From Ahaetulla prasina (Eukaryota > Chordata > Lepidosauria > Squamata > Colubridae): a stretch of DNA of 64,000 nt. Of the stretch, positions 39,350 to 50,054 are shown piece after piece (the first letter of the stretch is position 1; each line of letters begins with the position of its first letter). A program made the translations under genes and the position numbers. The notes under the pieces are model-generated. The model worked only from the letters and a program-made list of their open reading frames with translations. It ran no database searches and had not been told where the DNA came from. The stretch lies in NCBI RefSeq assembly GCF_028640845.1, contig NC_080548.1:12171814-12235813 (forward strand), read 5' to 3'.

Positions 39350-40223
39350 CAGGGGTGAAACCTAAATTTTTTCCCTACCTGTTCTGTTGGTATGGCTTAA
39401 TTGATGGGCGTGGCTTGGTGGTCAGGTGACCGGGTGGGTGTGGCCAATAACAATAAATAATAAAAATAAAGTACACAAAACAATAAGAGGTAGCAAAAAC
39501 CAACTTTCACACTTTACACACACACAACACAACACAATACAACTGACTCACACACAATGTAAAAGCAGCTGCACTTCATCCAAAATGGCCCCTGCAACAA
39601 GCAGGAACCTCACACAGCCACAAAAAGCTCAAAAACCAACTTTCACACTTTACACACACCCAACGCAACACAATAAAACACAACTGACTCACACACAAAC
39701 ACACAAAATGCCACATACAGCTTTGTGAGATTTTGTGTGTTTGTGTAGTTAGAGTGAAACACTACAGAAACATACCAAATCTCAGAAAGCTGCACAAATA
39801 TTTTATTTTATTATTTTATTTCATTTATATTTTTAGAAAAAAGCAGCTAAATTTAAAACTTCCTTAACTTTAAATTGCTATGTGTAAAAAAAAAATAAAA
39901 CTCCTTAAAAAAAACCCAATTAACTATTTTTTTTAAAGCTCCCTTACCTACTTTCTTACCCAATTGAAGGGATAAGACAGGCAGATTGTGTTGCTCACCG
40001 ATGAGATGGATTGCAGGCAGACAGATTCAATTGCTAGCTGATGCAATTGATTGCAGCAGCCAAAGCAAGGCAGGAATAGTGAGCTAGCCTGAAAGAAGCA
40101 GCAAGCTGCCAAGTAGGCAAGTGGGGACTGGGCAATTGGGGGAGAATGGGCGGGGGGCAGGCAGGGATTTTTGCTACCGGTTCTCAGAACTATCCACCCC
40201 CAACTGGGAGCATTTCACCCCTG
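39350..40223. mobile_element. Long hAT non-autonomous element (874 bp), exact 8-bp TSD
   Basis: It starts CAGGGGTGAAACC and ends GAGCATTTCACCCCTG, flanked by ATTAAAAC (39342-39349, 40224-40231). The interior holds two copies of an AC-rich block (CCAACTTTCACACTTTACAC at about 39500 and 39635). No transposase ORF is present. Confidence 0.88.
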
Positions 40224-40256
40224 ATTAAAACAAGAGAGGAAAACTACCCCTTAAAT

Positions 40257-40354
40257 CGGGGGTCTCCAACTTTGGCAACTTTAAGACTTCAACTCCCAGA
40301 ATTCTGGGAGTTGAAGTCTGCCAGGCTTAAAGTTGCCAAGGTTGAAGGCCCCTG
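40257..40354. mobile_element. Palindromic hAT MITE, exact 8-bp TSD
   Basis: The 98-bp palindrome CGGGGGTCTCCAACTTTGG... is flanked by CCTTAAAT at 40249-40256 and 40355-40362. Confidence 0.88.
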
Positions 40355-40359
40355 CCTTA

Positions 40360-41370
40360 AATTATATTCCAAGATCATAAGATATCATTATGGATACTGC
40401 AGCAATTGTCCAAATGTACTTCCGTAATCCAAGCTGTGGTGACAATACATGACACACACCTACCTACCTCAGGTCTCCTGTTTCCTGTTAACCCTGAGAA
40501 GTATTACAAGTTTATGTTTACCAAAGGGTGAAAATAACCAACAGCCTTCTGACACAACGAAAGAAAACAGATTGATTTTCGCATGAACCCTGGTCCATAA
40601 AAACCTCTGCGAGAAGAAGACATTTGCTTGCCTCTGAGATAGTACATGAGATTTTGTTTTGAGTTTTAGGCTTAGATTCCATCAATATCTGTTCGAATGC
40701 TTTGCTGACATCCTCAGAAGCCCACAGGCTCAAAGGATCTGCTGTACTTTCACATTGCAAGATGATGTAGCTGTGAAAACAGAGGCTGAGGACATTCTGT
40801 CTATTGGAAGAATTTGCTCATGGAGAAACTCATGGTCATCTACAAATCCTGAACGGTCATCTCAGAGCAAAAAGACACTGAGAGCTAGAAAAAAAAGTTT
40901 CTTTGAAATTAAAACAGTGACAACTCCTAACTCATGTTCCTCTTAATCAAATTCAAACACACTGTTTGATAGACAGGTGGACTGTTTTTAGGTCTAGAAA
41001 GTTTCCTTTTGTGAAAAAAAAAATCCCATTTCTTCCTATCCCATTAACAAATTCCTTACAAATCATAGGAAGAGTTAGCTGGTAATGAACGGAGAGGAAT
41101 GGTTGGAAAAGAATAGAATTAAATTTCCACCTAAACAATTAAAAGACTATTTGGGTCTTATAAGAGAGTACCACACATCTAAAAGAAGAGATCGCAGTCA
41201 AAAATAAATTTGCCATGGTTCAATCTCAGTAGATGTTTCTGATCTCTTTCTGTCCCTCAACAAATAATTCCTAATTCCAGGTGTTAGTTTCAATCTTTGC
41301 AATTTATTGCACACATTTATCTCATGTTCATTGCATGTGATTATTTTTCAATGTACGTCATCCATCCTTC
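40360..41370. other. MYOM3 intron 1 sequence with one unexplained ORF
   Basis: No repeat is recognised. A plus-strand frame at about 40650-40946 stays open for about 95 codons with a charged, non-repetitive composition (for example DDVAVKTEAEDILSIG). It has no assigned homologue and may be chance. Confidence 0.4.
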
Positions 41371-41381
41371 GTAATGGAAAT

Positions 41382-41757
41382 CAGTGGTGGAATTCAATTT
41401 TTTTTTACTACTGGTTCTGTGGGTGTGGAGTGGCTTGGTGGGCGTGGCAGGGGAAGGATACTGCAAACTCTCCATTCCCACCCTACTCCTGGGGGAAGGA
41501 TACTGCAAACTCTCCATTCTCACCCTACTCCTGGGGGAAGGATACTGCAAAATCTCCATTACTACCTCATTCCTGGGAGAAGGATATTGCAAAATCTCCA
41601 TTCCCAGCCCACTCCAGGGGAAGGATACTGCAAAATCCCCATTCCTTCCCCACTCCTGGGGCCAGCCAGAAGTAGTCTTTGCCGGTTCTCCGAACTACTC
41701 AAAATTTCCACTACTGGTTCTCCAGAACCTGTCAGAACCTGCTGAATTTCACCCCTG
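41382..41757. mobile_element. hAT element with a five-copy internal minisatellite
   Basis: It starts CAGTGGTGGAATTCAA and ends GCTGAATTTCACCCCTG, flanked by ATGGAAAT and ATGTAAAT (seven of eight). Positions about 41448-41660 contain five units of about 41 bp (GGGGAAGGATACTGCAAA.TC). Other copies of the family here have about two. Confidence 0.85.
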
Positions 41758-41934
41758 ATGTAAATTCACTGAAAGGGAAAGAATATGAAGCTTGCAACTA
41801 GATGCATAAACAACCTTGAAATGAGCAATGCTGACCAACTAAGACCCCTGTCTTAGAAAGAAACCCAAGTACTTGTAACCATCTCAGGCATCAGCAGTGG
41901 CATCTTAGCAGTGTGGCTCTTAATCTCGCTGTTA

Positions 41935-42317
41935 AGGTAGTTCTCGGTTTACGACCACAATTGAGCCTCACATTTCTGTTGCTAAGTGAGACAGTTGCTA
42001 AGCGAGTTTTGCCCCATTTTACGACCTTTCTTGCCATAGTTGTTAAGCGAATCATTGCTGCTATTAAGTTAGTAACACGGCTGTTAAGTGAATCTGGCTT
42101 CCCCCTTGACTTTGCTTGTCAGAAGGTCGCAAAAGGTCATAAAACTGCCACCATCATAAATAGATGCCAGTTGCCAAGCGTCTGAATTTTTCATCACATG
42201 ACCATGGGGTGCGGCAATGGTTGTAAGTATGAAAAATGATTTAAGCCACATTTTCCGGTGCTATTGTAACTCTGAATGGTCACTAAGTGAATGCTTGTAA
42301 GTCAAGGACTACTTGTA
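41935..42317. mobile_element. Tigger-like DNA transposon copy
   Basis: GGTAGTTCTCGGTTTACGAC and GTAAGTCAAGGACTACTTG are the inverted ends. The body carries GCTAAGTGAGACAGTTGC and AGTGAATCTGGCTTCC. Confidence 0.78.
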
Positions 42318-42327
42318 TCTGTATGCC

Positions 42328-42526
42328 AGGGGTGGGTTCTATTTATCTTTACTACCGGTTCGCAACGGAACCGCATGTGCGCTCAGTTCACTTCTGCGCG
42401 TGTGCATGTTTCTGCGCAAGCACAGAAGCTTCCTGATGATGTCCGGGTCAGTGGGCGGAGCCTCCTGCTGGTTTTACTACCAGTTCGCAAGAACCGATCC
42501 AAACTAGGGGCAACCCACCATTCCTT
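42328..42526. mobile_element. hAT-like element (ACCGGTTC family)
   Basis: It starts CAGGGGTGGGTTCTATTTAT and ends GGGGCAACCCACCATTC. TSD not clean. Confidence 0.65.
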
Positions 42527-42663
42527 ATGACCAGTTTCCCCTCTGCCCCCCAAAGCTCCATGCTGGACTCATCTTGAATATGCGCTAGACAGAATCAGGC
42601 AAACGACTGAAGCAACACGCTCATTTTAACACTTTAACTTGTTTTTTTTAAATCATAAAATAA

Positions 42664-42995
42664 TGAAACAGACAGTCCTCGACTTTCATTCATTCAGCGA
42701 CCGTTTTGACACTACATTGACACTGAAAATAGAGACTTATTCTTGCACATTTACAACCCACACAACATCACCATGGTCTCATGATCCAAATTGTGACCTT
42801 CCCAGACAGATTATAACAATCTGTCTGGGAAGATTGTTATAATCTGTCAATGGGGGAAGCCAGGTTCACTTAACAATTGCCGTGATTCACTTACAACTCT
42901 GGCAAAAGGGTCGTAAAATCAAGTGTGACTTGTTTAACAACTGCCTTGCAACAGAATTCTGGTTCCAGTTGTGGTTTTAAGTCAAGGACTGCCTG
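42664..42995. mobile_element. Tigger-like copy with internal double hairpin
   Basis: It has the ends AGACAGTCCTCGACTTTCAT and TTTTAAGTCAAGGACTGCCTG. Inside, 42798-42848 forms interlocked inverted repeats described in the findings. Confidence 0.75.
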
Positions 42996-42999
42996 TACA

Positions 43000-43600
43000 A
43001 ATAAACACTTTCCAGGTTTTAGTGCCAAGTTGTTGAAACTCCACAAATCCTTGGGAGGATATGAGAACGGTATGCAGGCAACCTGCAGTCTTAGAAAAAC
43101 AAGTACCGAGAACTTGCCCCATTAATATTCATCAAGCTTGCATATGAGAATTAGGAATACCCTTTCCCCTGTTTATGGGAAACCATAGTTTGCTGTTTCA
43201 TCAGAACCTGTAAGCTATAGATTGCATTTACCTAAAACAAAAAGAATTAGTCATGAATTAAGGTTAGATGTTGCCATGATTTGATATGGTGTGATGGAAA
43301 TATCTCACTGTCACCCAGGCTGCTTTTATTGATAAAGGAATGACATTTTATTATTTCTACATTAGAAATAATAAAAAGGATGAACTATTTTGGGGGCCTA
43401 ATATAAAAGAATAGGTCGTTTGTTTTTAATTGTATTCCTCTTCATAGTAACATAAAGTAGAGGAAAAGAACAAAATGTTTTAGTAAAATAAAATAAAAGG
43501 CTGGTCTGATGGGATAGGAATCAAACCATTATTTCATGCAAAGTAAAATTGAAGGAGCTCAGACAACCTTTCGAAGCAAGTTACATATTTGAGAGGGTAG
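43000..43600. other. MYOM3 intron 1, first part, no recognised element
   Basis: AT-rich sequence next to the putative exon 1; nothing recognised. Confidence 0.5.
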
Positions 43601-43612
43601 AAGATCACATAC

Positions 43613-43785
43613 CTTGAGGCCGAAAAGTATTTTCCCAGTGTTTAGGATTCCCAGTGGAGAAGAGGAAAACCTGAGCAGGGTTGGTGAAGGTCTCAGTTCT
43701 GAAGAAGAATAAACCCCCCAGAGTGATGTCCGTCCTTTGCTTGATGGCATTAAGCATGACTATCCCTGCAAGAATGTGTCTAAGG
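43613..43785 (-). CDS. MYOM3: MYOM3 exon 1 (5' exon, possibly coding from 43757)
   Basis: This is a probable first exon ending in a strong donor (CAAG|GTATGT, exon edge 43613). Its upper edge is estimated from a TATA-like box at 43809-43818. An ATG at 43757 with G at -3 opens 48 codons plus 1 nt that stay open to the donor. They join in frame to exon 2 at 27426 and continue through the conserved MYOM3 start. It may therefore encode a 57-residue extension, or simply be 5' UTR that is open by chance. The peptide has no counterpart I recognise in human MYOM3. The exon is inferred, not proven. Confidence 0.5.
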
Positions 43786-43808
43786 ATAAACTGCCCACCC
43801 CTGCCGCC

Positions 43809-43818
43809 TTAAATATAG
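43809..43818 (-). promoter_or_regulatory. TATA-like / MEF2-consensus box upstream of MYOM3 exon 1
   Basis: Read on the minus strand the site is CTATATTTAA, a perfect fit to the MEF2 consensus YTAWWWWTAR and also a plausible TATA box. It sits about 52 bases upstream of the exon-1 ATG, suitable for a start site near 43,780. E-boxes CAGATG (43990-43995) and CACATG (44039-44044) lie 170-235 bases further upstream. Muscle-type control fits a sarcomeric gene but is inferred. Confidence 0.5.
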
Positions 43819-44169
43819 AATTATCTCATGTCACTTCAATGACAATGGAGCAAACCATCCAGGATTTATGATCTCTCTGCACTGAGAAATCTGGATTATT
43901 TTTCTGGCTCGCGAGTATTCATATCCATTGTCAGGCCAGAACTAGCAAGAATAGCTGGAGTGTAGACTCGCTTATAATGCTGCCTTAAACAGATGCCTGC
44001 TTGGTGCATGATGGATTTCTTGACTTTTGAGGACCATTCACATGGAGCTAGCCTGAGAAACAGCCCCTCCTGGAAACAAGTTCTGTTTATTTGTCAGTCT
44101 TGTTTTATTTTTTGAGATGGGATTAAGGAGAAAGATTTACAAGGAACAATCAAGGAACTTGATTTGCCT

Positions 44170-44263
44170 CTTCCTTCCTTCCTTCCTTCCTTCCTTCCTT
44201 CCTTCCTTCCTTCCTTCCTTCCTTCCTTCCTTCCTTCCTTCCTTCCCTCCCTCCCTCCCTCCT
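44170..44263. repeat. (TTCC)n/(TCCC)n microsatellite
   Basis: About twenty TTCC units pass into a few TCCC units. The serine/leucine-rich ORF here is an artefact. Confidence 0.95.
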
Positions 44264-44289
44264 ATTAAAAAGGTCACACTTCCAAACAG

Positions 44290-45010
44290 TGGTGATGGAC
44301 CAGAATTTCTGTTGCTAAGAGAGTTAAGTGAGTTTATTTATTTATTTATTTATTATTCACACTTTTATACCGCCCTATCTCCCTAGGGACTCAGGGCGGT
44401 TTACAGCCATATAAAAAAAAAACATATATATATACAGGGTAAAACATTAATTTAAAAAACTAATTACATAGGCCGAATATTTAAAATAGAGATATAAATA
44501 ATAAAACCCATTTAAAACCAAATTTAAAATTTAAACATTTAAAAATTTAAAATTCTAGTCCAGTCCTGCGCAGATAAATAGATGTGTCTTAAGCTCACAA
44601 GGAAGGTTCGAAGGTCAGGAAGTTGGCGAAGACCTGGGGGAAGCTCGTTCCAGAGGGTGGGGGCCCCCACAGAAAAGGCCCTTCCCCTGGGTGTCGCCAG
44701 TCGGCACTGCCTGGCCGACGGCACCCTGAGGAGTCCCTCTCTGTGAGAGCGCACGGGTCGGTGAGAGGCATTGGATTGAGTTGCACCCAATTTTACAACC
44801 TTTTTGGCTAAGTGAATCCAGCTTCCCCCCATGGACTTTGCTTGCTGGAAGCCATCTGGGAAAGGTCGCAAATGGAGATCACATGACTCCAGGTGCTGCA
44901 ACTGTCATAAATAGAGGACAGTTGCCAAGCACCCGAATTTTGATCATGTGACCATAGGGATGCTGCAACAGTCATAAGGGCAAGGATCAGTTATAAGTCA
45001 TTTTCCCCCC
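44290..45010. mobile_element. Tigger-like element split by an L2 insertion
   Basis: AATTTCTGTTGCTAAGAGAG (44306-44325) and TTGCACCCAATTTTACAACC (44780 onward) are contiguous in other copies of the family. Confidence 0.7.
44336..44770 (-). mobile_element. L2 LINE 3' end, nested in a Tigger-like element
   Basis: (TTTA)n followed by TACCGCCCTATCTCCCTAGG and the [20 protein letters not shown] frame on the minus strand. Confidence 0.85.
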
Positions 45011-45029
45011 AGGGATATTATAACTAATT

Positions 45030-45245
45030 TATTTATGGTGGTTGCAGAAGTGAAATCTACTTACCTTCCCTACCGGTTCGGAAGTGCATGAGCTTGGACC
45101 CTCTGCGCATGTGCAAACTCTTCTGCACATGCGGAGAGGGTAAAAAACAGGTTATTTCCTGATTAAAACCAGGAAGTAACGATGATCGGGTGGGTGGGTG
45201 GAGCCTCATGCTGCCGTCACTACTGGTTCTCTGAACCAGCCACTG
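45030..45245. mobile_element. hAT-like fragment (ACCGGTTC family)
   Basis: CTACCGGTTCGGAAGTGCAT and mirrored CTACTGGTTCTCTGAACCAG blocks; ends not resolved. Confidence 0.5.
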
Positions 45246-45275
45246 ACATTGCTACAGGTTTAGGCGAATCGGTCC

Positions 45276-45740
45276 AATAGAATAGAATAGAATAGAATAG
45301 AATAGAATAGAATTTTATTGGCCAAGTGTGATTGGACACACAAGGAATTTGTCTTGGTGCATATGCTCTCAGTGTACATAAAAGAAAAGATACGTTCATC
45401 AAGGTACAACATTTACAACACAATTGATGGTCAATATATCAATATAAATCATAAGGATTGCCAGCAACAAGTTATAGTCATACAGTCATAAGTGGAAAGA
45501 GATTGGCGATGGGAACTATGAAACGATTAATAGTAGTGCAGATTCAGTAAATAGTCTGACAGTGTTGAGGGAATTATTTGTTTAGCAGAGTGATGGCCTT
45601 CGGGGAAAAACTGTTCTTGTGTCTAGTTGTTCTGGTGTGCAGTGCTCTATAGCGTCGTTTTGAGGGTAGGAGTTGAAACAGTTTATGTCCAGGATGCGAA
45701 GGATCTGCAAATATTTTCACGGCCCTCTTCTGGTAGCATT
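45276..45740 (-). mobile_element. CR1/L3-type LINE 3' end with (AATAG)n tail
   Basis: Reverse copy of 12722-13266. About eight AATAG units (45276-45312) adjoin the 3' UTR end, and the RT-end frame [20 protein letters not shown] is intact over about 60 codons. Confidence 0.85.
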
Positions 45741-45771
45741 TCACCCCTGGGTGGTTGCAGTGTCCTGAGCT

Positions 45772-45992
45772 CAAGTGATTTCAACCTTCCAACTCAGCTT
45801 CTGACATGCAAAGATAATGGGGGAAGCCGGATTCGCTTAATGACTGTGCGATTCACTTAGCAACTGCCATGATGCGCTTAATAACCACAGCAAGAAAGCT
45901 TGCAAAGTTGGCTGCTACTCATGTAACAACCCCTTGCTTAGCACCAGAAAGTCTGTTCTCCATTGTGGTTGTAAATTGAGGATTACCTGTAT
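45772..45992. mobile_element. Tigger-like fragment
   Basis: GGGGGAAGCCGGATTCGCTT through GTTGTAAATTGAGGATTACCTG; one terminus only. Confidence 0.65.
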
Positions 45993-45999
45993 ACAACTG

Positions 46000-46850
46000 A
46001 AAGCTTGTATGGACATTTTACAAGATTACAAATAACTGGTCAATTAAAAATCACAGTTTCTTGAAAGTTGTTCCGTTTGCTGAGATCTTCTGAGACAACC
46101 TGGAAATTTAATAAATGTAGTTCAGGAATTTCTTGTTGAGAAATAGTGGGTTTAAATACCTGCTTCCCCCCGACAAGAGTCATTTTAAGGTCAGTCAGTG
46201 TGTATTATCTCCACCTTTCCTGTCCCTATTTAAATCCAACATAATCAAACTACTCTTATAAAGTGAGCTACACCTCCCAAAATTCCTTTTTAATAAAATT
46301 GGATTGTTGTTGTTGCTGCTTCTGGTTTTTGATCAAAACAATGAAAGCATGAGTAAAAACAAAGAACCGGGTTCATTAGCCTAAGATTGTGTAAAACACA
46401 CACACACAAACACCCCAAAGCATACAAGAACGTTATAACTGGAGGGCAAAAAGCACACTTAACTTCTCCTAAATCAATGTTCCGCCGACAGAATGATTGG
46501 CAGCCCTGTTTCAGCCTACTATGTTATACAATCCTAGCGTCTCTGTGTTGCTGTGTTTAGTGTACTTAATAAATGCAATTATGCAATTACCTCAATTTGC
46601 TATGCCGATTAGTGACATTCAAGTAGGATAAAACCTAAGCAGCCCTCATGTAAATCAGAAACAAGCAAACTCTGACTCAGCATATACTTTTCTGCAAGTG
46701 ACAAACTGGAGGTATTGGTGTGGGGAGGGGTGGATTTCTCTCTTTTTGATCTGTAGTGATCCCTGAGTGGTCTCTGCTTGAAATTTCCTTTCCAAACACA
46801 AACTGGAATATATAAAAGGCCCACAACCAGTTATTGCAAGTGGGACCCCT
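46000..46850. other. Intergenic sequence without recognised element
   Basis: It holds an (AC)n run near 46386-46402; otherwise nothing recognised. The minus-strand ORFs near 46.6-46.9 kb show no recognisable protein. Confidence 0.45.
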
Positions 46851-46857
46851 GATATAC

Positions 46858-47442
46858 TGTAATGCTGACATGGAATCCCTGGGCATTTGCTCCGGAAAGC
46901 CTGCCCTGTGAATCTCTTGGCAGATGAAGAGGCACATTGTAGGAAGTTAGCACCCACCCCTCTCCTAGAAAAATGAAATTTTCTAGGAAATATTAAAAAG
47001 GCAGAATATTTCTCCTAAAAGAGAAATAAAAATCTTAAGACAGAAACTCAGCCCCAGCTCCCTGCCCCCAGCAGACTCTTTGGTTATTTACAAGACAAAA
47101 GACTGGGCCAGCTTATTACAACATAAAAGACCTTCACCCTCAGGACGTAATAGGATTAGCTCTCTACCCATCTCACCACAGGGCACCTGGGAAGATTACA
47201 AGATTCAACCAAGCATGGGAGTCTGACAACCCATCAGGATGCATTTCTTGCCACAGGAACAGGAAGCAATTCCAAGCCCAACAGAGGGTATATAAACCTC
47301 TCTCACCCATGTGCTCTTTTTGCCCAGGACCTCAAGCCATGTGATCCTGTCCACCATTAAACCATCTTTCCAAGCAGTCTCCATGTTTCCAGTGTCTGTC
47401 TTCCCACTTGGAACTGAACCCAGATGGACATTTCTTCCAACA
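46858..47442 (+). mobile_element. Candidate solo LTR of an endogenous retrovirus
   Basis: It has a possible start TGTAATGCTGAC and end CTTCTTCCAACA read as TTTCTTCCAACA, with ATAC on both sides (46854-46857, 47443-47446). A TATATAAAC box lies near 47289 and an ATTAAA signal near 47356. The 4-bp duplication would suit a gamma-type retrovirus. No internal gene is seen; boundaries are uncertain. Confidence 0.45.
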
Positions 47443-47648
47443 ATACTTTTTAAAGAACCCTTGTTCCAAGCAAAAACAAAAAAAACAAAAAGCAAATGGA
47501 CAGGCTACTGGTAATTTTCTGCAGCTGCTAAATTGAAAGAGGGAAAATGCTTGGCAGTCCCTCCTGCTGATCACCTGACTACTATTCAGAGAGAACCATA
47601 GTCCAATTCATCCTGCCACTCATTTTTTTGGGGGTAATTATTTTGTTG

Positions 47649-47901
47649 CAGTGGTGGGTTTCAAAAATTTTTATTACCGGTTCTGTGGGCTTGGTGGGCG
47701 TGGCTTGTGGGCGTGACAGGGGAAGGATACTGTAAAATCTCCATTCCCACTCCACTCCAGGGGAAGGATACTGCCAAATCCCCATTTCCCCCCGGGGCGG
47801 GGCGGGGCCAGTCAGAATTTTTACTACCAGTTCTCCGAACTACTCAAACTTCCCCCTACCAGTTCTCCAGAACTGGTCAGAACCTGCTGAAACCCACCTC
47901 T
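47649..47901. mobile_element. hAT element (ACCGGTTC family), 8-bp TSD
   Basis: It starts CAGTGGTGGGTTTCAAAA and ends GCTGAAACCCACCTCT. TTTTGTTG is exact at 47641-47648 and 47902-47909. Confidence 0.83.
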
Positions 47902-48284
47902 TTTTGTTGCATGTACAAGCCAGAACCTAGACTGTTAGCAAATTCATAGAGATTATCTATCTCTCTCCTAATCTCAAAGGATCAATCACATGTAAATTAT
48001 TTAGCCCTTTTTTGAGACCTGTTCCTACTAGAAAGAGATGGTGTGGGGATCAGTGTCAGAGAAAGAAAAGGAAGGCTGTGTTTACACTCTACGTCACTTA
48101 ACCATGTCAGGTATAAACCTAGTTTGTTGCTTTTAAACATGCTTTTTACCTCTTAGACTCGGTTATCCCTTACCCTGGCTAGATTGTGTGTGTGTGTGTG
48201 TGAGTCATTGTGTTCTATGCATCCTACCTGTTTTGTTATAGTTGGCTTTATAGTTTAAGCCATTTTTTCTCAACCTCGCCAACT

Positions 48285-48590
48285 TTTTAAGATTTAAGTT
48301 GTTCAGTGAATCACTGTAGCTGTTACTTTAGTAACACCGTTGTTAAGTGAATTTGGCTTCCCCATTGATTGTGCTTGTCAGAAAATGTGTTCACATGACC
48401 CTGGGACAGGACAGTCTCAACCGCCATAAGTATGAGTATATGCCAAGCTTCTGAATTTTGATCACGTGACCGTGAAGATGCTGCGATGTGTGAAAAATGG
48501 TCTTAAGTCACTTTTTTCAGTCCCGTTGTAACTTTGAAGGGTCATTAAATGTTCAATTGAGATTCACTAAGTCAAGGATTCCCTGTACCG
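48285..48590. mobile_element. Tigger-like fragment
   Basis: TAAGTTGTTCAGTGAATCAC through ACTAAGTCAAGGATTCCCTG, with the conserved GTGAATTTGGCTTCCCC block. Confidence 0.7.
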
Positions 48591-48594
48591 CTGG

Positions 48595-49570
48595 TAAGAG
48601 GCTAGGGGGAGCTATTATTTTAACAGAAAGTAGCAGCACTGAGTAAACCTAGTTGCATGTTTGCAGTCCATAGTCCTGAAATTGGAGCAAAGTGCATTGA
48701 TTTCACAAACTGTTTTAAGTATGTTCAGTGATAAACATATTTTTTTTCCTGCTGGGTGAAGTTCAATGATTTACAGAAACAATACCTCAAGGCAAATGGA
48801 AGAATTTCCTTGTGTGGTTAAAGCACAGACCTGTCAAATTCAGTTCTTCATGCCATTTGAATGAGCAGTTTTATGATATCGTTTAATTTCCTAATCTCCA
48901 AATTTATCTTAGCATTAAAATATACGCTCCAGGAAGGGCTGCCCCACCGTTGAGTTTGCTGCAACTACTTTTTCCACGTTTGCTTTTTCTTGGAAAAAAA
49001 GAACAAGTAAAAAAGTTAGACATCTTTTAACACGAATTTAATTTTTGTCAAACCGATGGCTCGTTTCTTATTAAACAGTGCCCAAGTTAGCTAACAAAAA
49101 TATGATATGAAATAACATAAAAACAGGGCGGGAAATGACACCAAATCAATCCAATAATTATGGATGAACTTTGGCTCAATAAATAAACTTTGGTTGCTAA
49201 AGAAAAGCAACAGTCGAGGTTGATAGTCAAGGTTGATAGGCAACAGTCAAGGTTGATAGTTGACATTTTGATGTTCAATGAACTTTGCTTTTTTCTTGCA
49301 AACATTTATTTACCAAACCAGGTAACACTGTCAGCATTTTCATACCAGGGAGTGGAGTGTGTGCTGGGTTTTTTTATGTATGATGGCTTGTCCTTACCTC
49401 TCCTGGTCAGGATTGAAGTGGCTGTGTCTGGTGGACCGATTTGGCTTTGCTGTTTTATAATTTTATTGGAGCATTATTTCAGTTTGTTCCTGCCTGTTGT
49501 ATTGGTTCTAGCTTATTTGCCCAGGTCGTTTGCTTTTTTCATGGGGCTTTTGTTAGCTTTCTGAATAGTT
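48595..49570. other. Intergenic sequence without recognised element
   Basis: It contains a small direct repeat of GTCAAGGTTGATAG (49200-49260) and an unassigned 124-codon plus-strand ORF at 49190-49564 that looks hydrophobic and non-homologous. Confidence 0.4.
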
Positions 49571-49574
49571 TGTA

Positions 49575-49665
49575 GACCTGGTTTATTTTTTTATTTTTTT
49601 TTTATTTCTTTTTGTCACAACAGTATACACAAACAATTGTCATAGATAAAACAACATATCTTGAA

Positions 49666-49714
<49 letters not shown>

Positions 49715-49995
49715 AAAAAATATATGCATCAACTATATTAATTTGATATAAAGAAAGGGAACAATAGGACAGGAATGGTAGGCACTTTTGTGCTCTTATG
49801 CACGCCCCTTATAGTCCTCTTAGGAATGGGGTGAGGTCAATAGTAGACAGTTTTTGGTTGAAGATTTTGGGATTTTGAGTAGAGACTATGGAGTCAGGTA
49901 GTGAGTTCCAAGCATTAACAACTCTGTTACAGAAGTCATATTTTCTGCAATCAAGTTTGAAGCGGTTGACATTTAGCTTGAATCTATTTTTGCTC
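49575..49995 (-). mobile_element. Rex1/CR1-type LINE 3' end
   Basis: T-rich tail followed by TTTTGTCACAACAGTATACA, an (AT)n run at 49666-49712, then a shared 3' coding segment homologous to 50683-50930. Confidence 0.7.
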
Positions 49996-50054
49996 TTGTA
50001 ATATTGCGATTGAAGCTGAAGTTTATATGTTTGCTAATGGCAGGTTTATTAGTA

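Noticed and set aside
46597..46957. Three overlapping minus-strand ORFs as a small gene
   Set aside because: They have different frames of the same stretch, no recognisable protein and partial overlap with a candidate LTR.
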